This document shows positions 13,640-26,038 of a stretch of DNA of 64,000 nt, piece after piece. Each line of letters begins with the position of its first letter. Positions within the stretch are counted from its first letter, which is position 1. Made by a program: the position numbers and the translations under genes. Under the pieces are notes generated by a model that saw nothing but the letters and a program-made list of their open reading frames with translations, was not told where the DNA came from and did not search any database. The stretch lies in the NCBI RefSeq assembly GCF_963662255.1, contig NC_085046.1, positions 143,297,762 through 143,361,761 of the forward strand, read 5' to 3'. The stretch is from Cinclus cinclus. Its lineage: Eukaryota > Chordata > Aves > Passeriformes > Cinclidae.

Positions 13640-15268
13640 AAGATTGAGTCTGCCACCCTCACTCAAGTAAAAAGAAGACATTTTGTTGCTTAAATGGGTT
13701 TCTGAGTCACTCAGAATCATTCATATCTTCCCTGAAAGAACTTATTTGTAAGAGAATCTGTCTCACCAGGATGGTGACAGCTACTCTGGAGTCTCTGACA
13801 TGCACAGATGCCAAGGTCTCCATTGTGGCACTGCTATGATTTGGGGCATCTGCCTGCAGACAGCTTATGAACTGCATTTCATGTCAATGAACCATCTGTA
13901 TTCCTCTTTGTTTCTATGCCTTGTACTCTGTATGTGAAAAAGCAGAAGAAAAGTACCTCCAGAACTGTCTTAAAATTCTCTTTTAAAAGGCTGTTATTTA
14001 GTGAAGGTGAGGTCTAGTCTAGGAAAGGCCACATTTCTTATTAACCTGTAGTACTTACATAATTAATAAATTAAAAAAAAACAAAATAAAAAAGAAAATA
14101 AATATTAAAAGTGAGAGTCATACTTGGATTCTCCATTGTTCAATGCAGTTTGCTCTTACCTCCTGTAGGAAAAAGGGTTTTTACTAAAAGTGACAGACAA
14201 CATATGGAATCTAAAGTTAGGTGTCAAATCAAACTTTGGCATATAATGTGATTGTCCATATAGCAGGGAAGTAAATATGAATGCTGCAGGCGCATGCCAC
14301 TGCTGGGTAAGGACCATGGCTGTGAATAGTGGCTGAAAAAGAGCAATATTATGTTTCTCTTAGAGAACATGGCCGTGGATATGCAGCCCAGATTGATAAA
14401 ATAATTCAACTCTACTAGCAATTCCCCCAGCCCCAACTACCTCATGCTTTCCAGCAATATTTGACAATATAAAAGAGAATATGATCCCATTGGTCAGCTC
14501 CCCTTTCGAACTGTCAAACATTTTGAGACACTTATTCACCTACCTTTCAGAGAGTTGATGGATAATTAAGTGAAATGAAAAATGGATAATGCAAGGGAAC
14601 AGGCCAAAGCAGAGAGATATTTGCCAATAACAAGGTTGTTAATCATTGATTTTATGAACACTTGGAATAAGGAACAAAGAAGACAAAAGGAAACAGATAA
14701 ATAACATGCAGAATGAGAGCTGTTTTCTTGACCTGTTGCATACTACTATTTCAAAGAAAATATGCGCTGAAAGCAATCTGAATTACAGAATAGTTTAAAA
14801 GAAAAAAGGTATCAGAAGCAGTGAATTCTTGTATTGTTCAAAGAACAAAACCAGCTTCAAAAGGAAGGTAATAAGCCTTCAAAAAGATGAAAAAGACAGA
14901 CAGCGATATAAAAAATGCACAAGAATGAGAAGGAAGGAAAGAAAGAAGGATCTTTATGACTGGAAGTTTCTTCCATATCCAGACATAATTCTTGAAAAGG
15001 GGGAAGAAGCTCATGAGAGAAATATAGGTCCATATATGAGATATAAAAAGTTGAATTTGAAAGGAAATCAATTGCCAAATTTAAATCCCTTAGGGAAAAA
15101 AGATGAGAAAAAAGGGAGATAAAGGTATTTTATTCATTATAACGGGTAGGATTACACACATGAAATCTTTCAAAAGAGTTCAAATATTTAAGCAGCTGCA
15201 ATCAAAAACTTTTCTATTATCTGAGAGTGAAAGTACATTTCTGGAATCACGTATCCTTGAGTCTCTGA
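13640..15268. other. Unique sequence with a polypurine stretch, no gene seen
   Basis: Mostly AT-rich sequence. A run of almost pure purines lies at about 14924-14951 and accounts for the Lys/Arg-rich open frame at 14829-15122, which I regard as non-coding. No repeat family or RNA gene was seen. Confidence 0.5.
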
Positions 15269-15851
15269 TGTGCTGGTTTTGGCTGGGGTGAAATTAATGT
15301 TATTCATAGTACTTAGTATGGGGCTGTGCTGGAAAGTGTTGATAAAATAGAGATGTTTCAGTTATTGCTGAGCAGGGCTTACACCCAAGGGTTCTTCTGC
15401 TCCCCACCCTACCCCAGCAGTGAGGAGGCTGGGGGTATGGAAGGAGTTGGGAGGGGACACAGCCAGGACAGCTGACCACAACTCATCCAAGGATATTCCA
15501 CACTGGCATCGCTCAGCAGTAGCAAGTAGGGGAAGTTTGGTACCAGGGGCCACTGCTGAGGGACTGGTTGGGCATTGGTTAGTCAGTCATGACCAAATGT
15601 TTTTATTTGCATCCCTTGTCTTACATGTGATTTATGTCTTGGTCTCTTTTCTTTTCATTACAATTTATTATTAAAATTATTGCATTTATATTAAGAAAAA
15701 TATATTTCAGTTATGAAACTGCTCTTCTCTCAACCCTTCAAGTTTTTTTCACTTTTAGAGCTCCATTTCTCTTCCCTTCATCTTGCTGCAGGGGCGGAGT
15801 GAGTGAGAGACTGTGTGGTGCTTAGTTGCCAGCTGGGGTTAAACCATGATA
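15269..15851 (+). mobile_element. Avian ERV solo LTR, copy 1 (subtype A)
   Basis: The copy starts TGTGCTGGTTTTGGC and ends GGTTAAACCATGATA, where the expected terminal CA has become TA. Shared landmarks with the copies at 25.5, 30.7 and 40.9 kb are 'gctgagcagggcttacac', 'gaggaggctgggggt', 'gacacagccaggacagctga', 'gcggagtgagtgag' and 'tgcttagttgccagctgg'. It shares its central block with the 25.5-kb copy (subtype A). The TATA box present in the other copies is degraded here. No internal retroviral sequence adjoins it. Flanks TCTGA and TCTGG could be a decayed 5-bp target duplication. Confidence 0.88.
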
Positions 15852-17968
15852 TCTGGCCAGAATAAAACTTGAGATTTTCCATTCTAACCCTCTGCATAAC
15901 AGGTTTTCAAACCTTTTCCATTATCCATTCCCATTCCTTTACCTTTTTTGTTCTTCCTTCACTGAGAAGGTCACTAGTTGAGTGTTTGAGCAGTTCTCCA
16001 TTCCCACAGAAGTCATGCCAGTTAGAATAAGGCTTTTAGGAAAACAGGGCAACATTTGCAAAGGATATTTTAAAATCTAAGTCGATTGTTGTAGTTGAAT
16101 TTGTATCCAGGAGTCTTTACTGTGTTCTGTCATTAAACTCTGAGACCAAATTGCTTCCTGCTTCTAGGTCTTGGGTTTTTAAAGCTTCTGAAAATAGCCT
16201 AACTATTGCATGTATTTTCCCAGCCTTATCAATATTTAAAACCACCCTGAGAGGACACTGGGTAGGATACTGCATTATCCAGAAGCTTTCTGATGGATGG
16301 TGGATATGAAAAAAAATGTCTCAAGGGTGTTCATGTGGGTAAAAAAAAATAGTATTACTAATTCCCTGACCAGAAAGAATTGTGATGTTGTTATAGTCCT
16401 GTTTCATCATCTTTCATTGAAAAGAGTTAGGAAATAAATAAAAATTTAGGAATTAAGCAGCAACGGAATTTAATTCTCCTCTGGAACATTTCCATGATCT
16501 AGAGCTGGATTAAAGCATAGATTTTGGCCCAGAACTATAAACTTGGGGCATAAACACCTTAGGATTGTGACAATATAATATTTACAGCTCCCATTAAAGA
16601 AACAGGAAAGTCCTCATCCTCTCTGTTTTAGAGAAAAGCTTGAGAATAGAGACTGGTTGTAAACCAGTCAGTCAAATCTGTTCAATTTTAGAGTCCATTT
16701 CGCCAGGACAGGACAAAAAGCTGCAAAGGGAGAAACACCTTTGCCCCAGAGAGCATTTCTATGGTTAGTTAGACCACCACCATTCAGAGAAGAGTGGTTT
16801 GGGATGGGACAAAGCCCTACTCCACTGGAATGGGAACCCTGGGGAAGCCAAGGAGCAGTGAGATTTCCAGCAATCAGCCTTGTCATGAACAGCCATGCCT
16901 GCTTTACCTTTTCCAGAAGGAAAAAACCAAGCCTCATCGGTGGGCACAGGCAGCTCTGTTTAACCAGAATCCTGATGTTGAAATTGCTTGAGTAAAGGGC
17001 TGCCCATTCTTCCCCTGGCATGTGAGACAGCTTCTCCTTCCCCTGAGCAGGGCACGTGCTGAGAGCTTGTTTCACATCCCAGAGAGGGGATGAAATGTCT
17101 CTGCGATACACTCAGGACTCCAGGAGGCAGCTTGGGGTCTGCAATGCAGCCTTACACGACACATGTGAGAAGAGATTCCCTCAGTCAAACCCCAAAGATT
17201 AATGCACATCGATCACAGAGTTTGTGGGCAGTCACTGCAACTATATCCTTAGGGAACAGTTCTCTATAAAGTGCCATATATGAGACACAGAACCATGTAT
17301 GGAAGAAGAAATGGAAAGACTATTAGATCTGGTTTCTTTTCAACTTTGTTAAATCCAAAATACGATGCTAGCATGATCAAAACCGGAATCCAGGAGTTAA
17401 AAAATGATAAAGTTCTCTCAAAAAAGAACAAATAAGACCATTTCCTCAAACACAATGAAAATATTAATGATGGCAGCCTATAACATTTTTATCTTTAACC
17501 ACACTGAAATCAATCCTTTAAAAGTCAAATTTTCTTCTGATTGTAATGATAAAATTACAAGAATGTTGCTAGGCTACATAGAGGAATAGTAATGACCAGA
17601 AATAGTGTAATAGAATAAGTCTATGGTATGCTTAAATTCAGGTAATTAAAAAAAAATTCAAAACCATTTGCCAACACACAAAGCATCACATCAATGTTAA
17701 ATATTGAATTTATGAGAATGGAAGAGGATATAAATAGATCAACAGATTGCAGAGTGTTTAATTGAACAAAGAAAATGTTTTAGTGCAAATGTTTGGGGAG
17801 CCAAAAACATATTTTCTAAGCCCACAAGGGTGTACAAGAGTAGGAACAGAGCTCATCTTTCAAATGACTAGTGAAAATGGGCAAGTATTTACCTGGACTC
17901 AGAGTGGAATCCTGCAATGAACCAGAAACCTGAAAGCAGCAGAAACCCATAGGAGCACCATAGGAGAA

Positions 17969-17971
<3 letters not shown>
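15852..17971. other. Unique sequence, one long unassigned open frame
   Basis: A 147-codon open frame lies at 16668-17111 on the minus strand within a locally GC-richer patch. The opposite strand is also open over about 84 codons (16741-16995), which suggests composition rather than coding. No domain is recognised and no repeat was seen. Confidence 0.45.

Positions 17972-18004
<33 letters not shown>
17972..18004. repeat. A33 homopolymer with GA tail
   Basis: Thirty-three A residues followed by GAGAGA, a short version of the A/GA tract at 7433. No retroposed sequence is recognisable before it. Confidence 0.95.
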
Positions 18005-18007
<3 letters not shown>

Positions 18008-19417
18008 AGATTTAGAAAACAGTGCAGGAAATACCCTGCATATTTCACTTGCAAATATTATTTTGCTATTTTTTTATTATTAAAACCTAACTGAAAAATA
18101 TGTTGTAAGAGAAAGTAAACAGTACTTTTAAGAAAATAATTTAACGTTAATATTAATTACATTTATGTAAATAAAAAATAACAAAACCATCTTTTTGTCA
18201 GCTCTTTGTGCAGCTGACACCAAGAGGAGAAGCAAACCCAGGCACTGTCTCAGTGTTAGAGACATTAGTCACAAATCCAGTATGAAGAATAGCTCAGCTC
18301 TGATCAGAAAAGAGCCATATGGCAGTCAAGAAAAGTTACATTAATACATAGCATAGCCAATTATAAAATTACTTTGGTAATGCAAAATCAGAGCAGAATA
18401 CCAAAGAAAAGATGAGGGCTAAAATTTATGCTGATTCTGTTAACTAAAACTCATGAATGCATCAGCTTACCAGCATTAAATCTGAAACAAGCTATTCAGG
18501 AAGAAATAGAAAATTACAGAAAATGGAAAAATGCAGAGCTCAAACAGCGCATTGTGAAATTTTTCAGCAGAGTTGTTACCTGGTTAACAGAAAATTTTTA
18601 TCTGCCTTAGAGAGTTCCTGTATGCTGCTCTTCACTTAATGCAATATCTGTTTGCAATAATGGTCCAAGTAAATTAATGGAAGCAAAAACTCTCTTGTAA
18701 CACTATTAATGATTTCACAAGCTGGATAAACAGAAGTGTATCTACTTCAAGGTAAGGAAGCTGTGTATTTGTCTATACAGAATTAAATGAGACCAGTGCC
18801 AAAGTCTCAGACTGAAGAAGTGCCACTCAAGGCAAAATTGGGATGTTTGGAACCAGGGACATACACTGGCAAGAATCAGTCATTGGAAGTTGCTTCATAA
18901 GGAGAGCAATTGCCCCACCATATCTTGGATAGCACTGGTGTACATATATATACATCTGAGCAGATCATATGGAATCAGATTTTGGCAAAGATCGTTTGTG
19001 TTTTCCTGCACAGAGTTAAAGATGACAACACTGGTGCCTGGGATTGAAAACAGAAGAAGCAGCATGTGGCACATGACCTCCACTGTCTTGTCCACTCTAC
19101 TAGAATTAGCAGGGTAGAAAAGCTAAAAATTCCATCAGACCAGATTGTTTTGTCAGCTAATGTAGAATGATATTTGGGATCCTCACTGCCGCCCAAGAGC
19201 TGAATCCTACACTAGGCAGTGAAGTAGGTAAAAGAAAGGATAAAAAATATTCACACTTTCCTATAATTTTCTTTTTTTGGCAGCATACAGTGTCTAAGTG
19301 GTATTGATGATGCCTGAGCAAGGAGGAAGTGTGGACATTGTTATTGACACACAATCTAATGTGCAGCACAGACCTGGAAAGCAGCACTGCCAACTGGAAC
19401 TGTTTCTATAGATGTGA
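18005..19417. other. Unique AT-rich sequence, no gene seen
   Basis: Short open frames only. The one at 18428-18610 (+) is Lys/Glu-rich but unrecognised and has no convincing splice sites. No repeat family was seen. Confidence 0.5.
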
Positions 19418-20317
19418 TTGAGTTGCTCTTGGAGATATGCAGAGGTTGTCCTCACAGCCCTGAGGAGGACAGAGACAGATTTTACTTCCATACAAACTCT
19501 AGTTCCTCCAGCAGCTTTCATTATTTTCTCCAGGTTTCATAAAAGCTGTAAAAAGCAGGGAAATAAGAAGGAATATGCAATATCCAGGCACTGTGCACCC
19601 ACAGATCACAGAACAAAGCACAAGCAAATACTGAGACTAATTACTTCTCATTGCTTCAGTGTTGCAATCTCTTACTCTGGTTTCTGCAGAGTAAGGAATT
19701 TGCCTGACAGTGTCAGAACAGCCATCGCAGGTAGAGCAGTGGGGACTCCCCACAAAGCCTGCTCTCCCAGCCCTTCCTTTTTCAGAGAGCAAACTGCAGT
19801 TTACTGGTAGTCAGACTGTAAAATTTACTCAGCAATGAGAATTCACTCACAGCACATCACACCTCCCCACAGCCAGACAAATATCAACATTGAATTAGCA
19901 GTTGAAATAAATAAGAAAACTGCAAGCATCAGAGGAAATCCATGGCAGGTTGTACCTTCCTGTAGAACTACCACAAAAGATACTGGACAGCTTTGTGCAA
20001 TTTCTGATGTCAAAATGCTGTCATGGCCTGCTGAACATAATTCCATCCATAGCAGACATGACAATGGAAGAAGTGCAGAATTAAGAAATGATACACAGCA
20101 AGAAGATGAAGAACTTTCAAATGTACACTGTGGAGGATCTCAAGAACTCTTACTTCAGAAGAAAATGCAGCTCTCTAGAGAATTTTACAATAAGGCTGTG
20201 AATGGGTATTTAATTCACTTGAGTCCTCACTATTGTAAACACCACCAGAAGACAGATGTGGAAATGCTCAAATACGCTTCTCAACAAAATTCAGTTACAA
20301 GACATTCAAGCCCATGA
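19418..20317 (+). other. 300-codon frame with one stop, unidentified
   Basis: One reading frame is open from 19418 to 20317 except for a single TAG at 19808-19810. The second part, from an ATG at 19835, has 160 codons and is the longest ATG-led frame in the middle of the window. Its composition is mixed (His, Ser, Gln, Glu) rather than Phe/Ile-rich, and G at codon position 1 is about 23%. A possible acceptor (CCTCCCCACAG) ends at about 19871, but no good donor follows. I recognise no protein family. It could be a decayed coding sequence, part of a long non-coding transcript, or chance, since frames of about 160 codons are expected a few times in 64 kb of six-frame sequence. Confidence 0.2.
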
Positions 20318-23300
20318 GGGACTGAAGATAGATATGAGAAGGCACTTAAAATGTTAAGTTTGCAGAGGATAAAAGCAAGTCTCCTCAGAATCAGAAAGGC
20401 TCTCCTTGACACCTAGGTTAAACTGCCCCCCTTACAGAGGAAAGATTTTGGGCGCTGCTCAGATGTGAAAAGGCTGCAGGAACATGCTTGGCTTCCAAGA
20501 AAGTTAAAAATGAGATAATAAGAATAAGTGGTGGCACTAATAGCTGGTAAAGTACACAAACCCCACAAACTTTATTATCTGAAGTGCACATGAGGAACAA
20601 TGCAATGGGATACAAGGTTTCCACAACTGGAAGACAAATTGTGTTTGTAGAGGAGGATGTAGAGAAGTATTCAATGTATTTCAACTATTTTGAGAGCAAA
20701 GGTTGAATGCTGCACTGTTTGGCAGTGGTTTCTGCTGTCAGGCTGAACACCAAGCAGAAGGAATATAAAGTATTTCAATTAGTGGCAGCTACCAGCAAAA
20801 TTGCTAAATGTTTGTGAAAAAAGCCACCATTGTTTTCACAATGATTGTGCTCTAAAAGCTAATGGATTATTGCATCATTTGAGGTACACAGGCTCTTTTT
20901 TACATTTGTGTCTTTTCTTCTGAGATTATGAAAAATATGTACCACAAAGTGATTGGCATTCCATATTCCTAGTGAAGCCACTGATATTTTTGTCACCAGG
21001 TTTCCTTGACTGGGGCCATGTCAAACAACTCTGGGACTGATAGAGAGGCAATCAGAAGTGACAGGACAAGTGACAACTCTGACAAGTGATTGTGGAACAA
21101 GTAACCTTGCACTTGGCTGTGGGAAAATTACCTAAATCTAACTGTTAATTCTGAATACTCCTCAGCAGCACGTGCTTCTCCACAGTATATTTTTATATTG
21201 TCAAAATGGTTAGAAGAAAGTGGAGTATTTTTCAATGCATGACTGAAATTCCCTATGCCCAAGGAATACAGTTGAGAGGCAACGGCCAGCCTGCTCTCTC
21301 CCTTCTTTTCATGTAATGCTTAATTCTCTTTCTCAATATATTGTTGACTTTTCCTCTGAAGTCAGGATCAAAAAAATCCTTCTTTTATGTTCTCTGTGAA
21401 TGATCTCAGGCAGAAAAATTGAACATCAACAAGCAATAAAAAGGGAAATTTCTCTTATCAGGAAGAAGAACAGATATAAAGAAAGATAAGGAAAAGTTCT
21501 AACAACAGCCAAAGGACCATTCTAAGATTCTTCTCTTTTTCCCTGTTTTTGGACCAAACCAAAATTTATGTAAGACTGTGGCAGTGTTTGTTTATGTGTG
21601 GAGGTGTATTTAACTTCATGCTAAGCTGTTTACAAAGAAATCACCTCAATTTGATATCTGGGACCTTTGATTTGATGGCCTTCATATCTACTTGCCTTTT
21701 CTCTCGCAGTCCTTCCACAGGGATGTTTTCACTGGCATCACTGAACTTTGATTTAGGCTATTAAATCATATTTTGCTCTCCAATGTATCTACTGACATTT
21801 TATTCTTTCTAATGAGATAAAACCTCTATTATTGTCAAGTGCATCTGAAAGCATTTTCTGCCTGAAGGTGTTTGACTGTTACACAAGAGAAGGAAGGGGA
21901 AGAAATGAAGATGCCCTTATGGACATAAGAGTTTGATGTGTTACAAAAATGTAGCTAAAAGCAAGTGCCAAGAACTTTCTTTAGTATATTACCCAGAGAA
22001 CTAGTTAAACTTCCAGCCAACATAGGGCTTCACTGTTTGATACCTAAGGGCAGGAGAGGTCTGGCTTGAGGTCTACTTTAAGTATGAGGCTGAAAATCTG
22101 AGATAATGTTGTAGAAACAGAGTTCAAAAGGATGCACTGTGAAGGGAGCTAGCTGGACAGAAAAGGAATGTCAGAATATGGGGTAGGTGTGTGGTGGGAA
22201 GGTGTCAGCAGTGAAGTGATTCAGATGTTTCCCTCTCAACATCAGCAAGAAGGTCTGCATCAGTATGTTCTGGTCAGGAGCTGTCACAAACCACCAAACC
22301 ATAAGTAACAGTAACAAAAAATAATAAACCACTAATTCTTTGAGATCTGTAGTAGGGTTTTTATTAATATGCTGATGTTGACAACAAAATCCCATCTTTA
22401 GCTGACATAGATACTGTGGGTTGACCCACTGCAATCAGACTAGAAAGTTCTAATGAAGATTTCCTGGAGCAATCTATGAGATCTTACATACAAATCCATG
22501 CAGAAAACCTTCAGTTTAGAATGGCCATATCATTTTAAAAAACAGGTCCCTAATTTGCCGTCTAGGCTTTCCTGGCCTCTCTTTACCACAGATCTAAACC
22601 TTGAAACCACTGGTTTAGATGTTCTTCTCTACTGCCTTGCTAAACATCAGAATACTCTTCTGGTTGTCAGTACTCACTGGAGGAAACTCTCTAAGGACAC
22701 CAAATTTCCATTTCCTAAAATACCTTGTGCAGTTTCAATGTGTATTCTTTGGACAGACACAGGAGGTGGATAACTCCCAGACCCTAATCACCACAGCTGG
22801 AGTTATCAAGTACCATCTTTTAGCCAATCACAGTCACCTCAAAAGTCAAACTTAATTTAAGCCAGAGGAAAACAGAATAGGATATGTTTACTAAACCAAA
22901 CCAAAGCAAAGCAGGCAGATCTGCAAAGCTGTAGAAAAGTTAAAAAAAAATGCATCCACCTGCCTAAAAACACCTAACCCTTTCTCTCACCCTGCATATA
23001 CCACAGCTGATACACTGAGAGACTCTCTTCCTCTTTGCTGCTGAAAATGTCAACTCTCATCAGCAACTGAACTCTAAGTTCACCTGCACAAAATCCAAGC
23101 ACTTAGGGCACACCTATTTTATAGCTGGGATCCATCTGCTGGGATCATTTTTACTCCCTGTATCCACTGTCTCTGATCCAAGCAGCAAAAGGACTTCCTA
23201 TTCTTCTTACAAACCTGCCTGAAGATGCTGTTATCTGTGTGTCTGGCACAGTTTTACCAGTGTTGTTAGAGGGTTAAAAGCCTCACTTTTGTCTAAACTT

Positions 23301-25186
23301 ATAAAAAGTCTGTAATATGCAGTAAAGCATGGTGCCCTTTTGTAGTGAGTGGGCAAATTTCACACCTCATACTGATGTCTTTTCAGAATCAGATTTAGTA
23401 TTTCACATACAGCATCCAGAACAATGGATTTTATGGAGATAGACACATGAGCTAGATGCAGATCATTAGTGGTATTTGCCTCAGACCGGATATTAAGGTC
23501 ATCAAGGACTTTGGGTGTCTAAGGTTTTGACCATCTTGAAACATAACAGGACAGCCTGCCAGTTCAAATGAAAGACAGTGCACTGATGACTGTTGCAGAG
23601 GGTATCAGAAGTCTTTGCTGAACTGGTGCTCCTCATAAAGCTGTACTTGGAGCTGTAATATACTGAGGCTGTAGATGGAAAGCACTAAATTTTTTCTAAG
23701 AGCATCTGGGACTGAACAGGTTTTGCTACAGGATGGTGGCTTGAGCCCAGCCTGTTGCCTTATCACCCTCATCACATTTGCCTTCTCTGCAGCATCTGTT
23801 CAGAATGACGTTTTCCCAGGCTGTATGTACTAATAATATATTATTTAACAAACACTTGAAGGGGTGTGATGGTGTCAGGAACATTTTGGATAAAAACTCT
23901 TATCCTCCCACTCTTCTGTCACTTCATTTGTTTCCTTCAAGGGTATTTCTCAGCTCCAAATTTGATCCCTGATATCTATGAAATGAAAGAAAAAGTATGA
24001 AAACAGGATACATTTTTTCCCCATTTATTTTAGTTTAGGGTCAACAAAATGGCTCAAATTAGGAAAATAAATCTTCTCCAAACCCAAGCAGCTTTGTTTT
24101 CCCTTTGAAGTCACACTAATTTTAGTGAAATCTCAAACCAATTATGTTAATTCCTTTTTAATAGCTTAAAAGGAAATCAGCACATGCAACTATTGGTTTT
24201 AGTCCTGTGAGCCTCTGCCCTATGCATTGTCACCACAACAACAGAAGAATCAACCTTGCTCAACAGAACAACTTTGCCATTCTCCTCCTTTGATATTTGG
24301 TCAATGGGCCTCAGAAATAACCTATCTCTCATGCTTGACCAGTGAAGAAGATGAAGATTGATGTTTAACATGTATAACTAAAGCTGATAAATTATTCTCT
24401 AAAATGTGGAACTGTATTTTAAAAGCAACTACATCGTCAGCACCTATAAATATTTTCAATATTCATGATGTTTCTTATCCACTGGTGGTATCACCGTCCA
24501 TCCTTCCTTTTCCCAGGCAGCATTCCTGAAAGGAGGCATCACCCTCACTGAAAGCTTAAATATATGATGCAGATTTCTAATGAAGAACAGGAAAAAACCA
24601 CAAGTCTCTTTTTGGGAAGGCTTTTTGGAAGGGAATTACTTGAAACCTCCAGAAAGCATTGGAAGGACAAGATGGACAAGGTAGATAAGAATAAGAAAGG
24701 TGAGAAATTAGGATGAATGATGACTACACTATAGGTTTTTAGAAGCAGAGAGGATTGCTTAAAGCCAAAGAAAAATGTGGTAAAAAAGCCATCAGGATAA
24801 AAGAAGGAACTCCAGGGAAAGGTGAGGACCAATGGTCATAAAATCCTGCTGCTTCTGCATTGGAAAGCAGGGTTTTTTTTGAGGAGAAAAGTATTGGGTC
24901 CATCAGTATGTCACCTTTTTCATACTACATTTCATTCTGATCCTTGATAAAATGCAGCTAGGATAACTTATTTACTGCTGCACTTGAGACCTTTCAGTTC
25001 TTTTAAGTCTTCAGAGACCTTACAGTAGTGGAAGAGTGATACAAATACCACATTGGTGTAAAAATTTCCCTATCTTTTATCTGCTGCAAAAACTGGCTGA
25101 AAATAACATTAAAATCTTTTACTTTTACTTTAAACCCTTATGGCCCTACTCTTTTCATTAGATTTTGATCCTGTGTTCCTGTATGT
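20318..25186. other. Unique AT-rich sequence, no gene seen
   Basis: Only short unrecognised open frames, the more protein-like being 24177-24371 on the minus strand (64 codons). No LINE, LTR or RNA gene was seen. Confidence 0.5.
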
Positions 25187-25266
25187 GTTTTTTTGTTTTG
25201 TTTTGCTTGGTTTGGTTTTGTTTTGTTTTGTTTTTTCTTTTTTTTTTTTAATTTATTTTTTCCTGT
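25187..25266. repeat. Degenerate (TTTTG)n / T-rich tract
   Basis: An imperfect TTTTG array with interruptions ends in long T runs. The Phe/Leu-rich open frame across it (25140-25430) is an artefact of the repeat. Confidence 0.9.
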
Positions 25267-25477
25267 TGTGGATAATATCTTTGTGTTATTATTGTCATTT
25301 ACTTTGCCAGTTTTCTGAGCTTCCCTTGGCTTTCTTATTTCGGAATTACACCAGACCTGGCATCTGTCTTATTTGGACAAGATCTGGCTTATCCTGTGCT
25401 ATTTGCACAAGATTCCCATATGTTTTTTAGTAAGACATCTTTAGCCTTAAAAATGATGCTCATTTTTCTGCCTAATG

Positions 25478-26038
25478 ATGTGGTCTTGCATCCTGGATTC
25501 ATCTGGACTGATTTTATTTTCTTCCAGATATCTGGCTTCAGATTCAGTATGAGAATAACTTTGATAACACACTGATGTTTTTGTTGGTGCTGAGCAGTGC
25601 TTACCCTGAGCCAAGGACTTCTCAGTGTCCTGGGCTCTGCCAGTGAAGGAGGTGCACCAGAAGCCAGGAGGGAACATGTCCAGCAGAGGTGACCTGAACT
25701 GGCCAAAGGGATATTTCACACCCTAGAATGTCATACTGAGAGTATAAACTGGAGGCAGCTGGCTGGAAGGGGCTGATCACTGCTCAGGGATGGGCTGGAC
25801 ATTGGTTAATGGGTGGTCAGCAATTCTATCGTGCATCACTTTTCTTTCTTGGGTTTCATTCCTCTCTTTCCCCATTCTTTAGTCTTAGTTCTGTTTTATT
25901 TTATTTCAACTATCAAACTATTTTTATCTTTTTTTTTTTTCGGATTCTCCTCCCCACCCCACAATTGATGCAGGGTGGTGGAGAAATGAAAGAGTGCCTG
26001 TGTTGCACTTAGCTGCTGCCTGAGGTTAAACCCCAACA
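25478..26038 (+). mobile_element. Avian ERV solo LTR, copy 2 (subtype A)
   Basis: Clear landmarks: 'ttgataacacactgatg', 'gctgagcagtgcttac', a TATAAA at 25743-25748, 'ggctgatcactgctc', and an end at 'ggttaaaccccaaca'. It shares its middle and downstream block ('catcactttt' and the T-rich part) with the 15.3-kb copy, so these two form one subtype. The left edge is diverged and the start is approximate. No proviral interior is present. Small open frames in it on both strands are not genes. Confidence 0.82.

Noticed and set aside
14829..15122. Lys/Arg-rich 97-codon open frame
   Set aside because: It is produced by a polypurine stretch, and the opposite strand is open too. No protein resemblance beyond low complexity.
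16668..17111. 147-codon open frame on the minus strand
   Set aside because: The other strand is open over the same patch and no family is recognised. Composition explains it as well as coding does.
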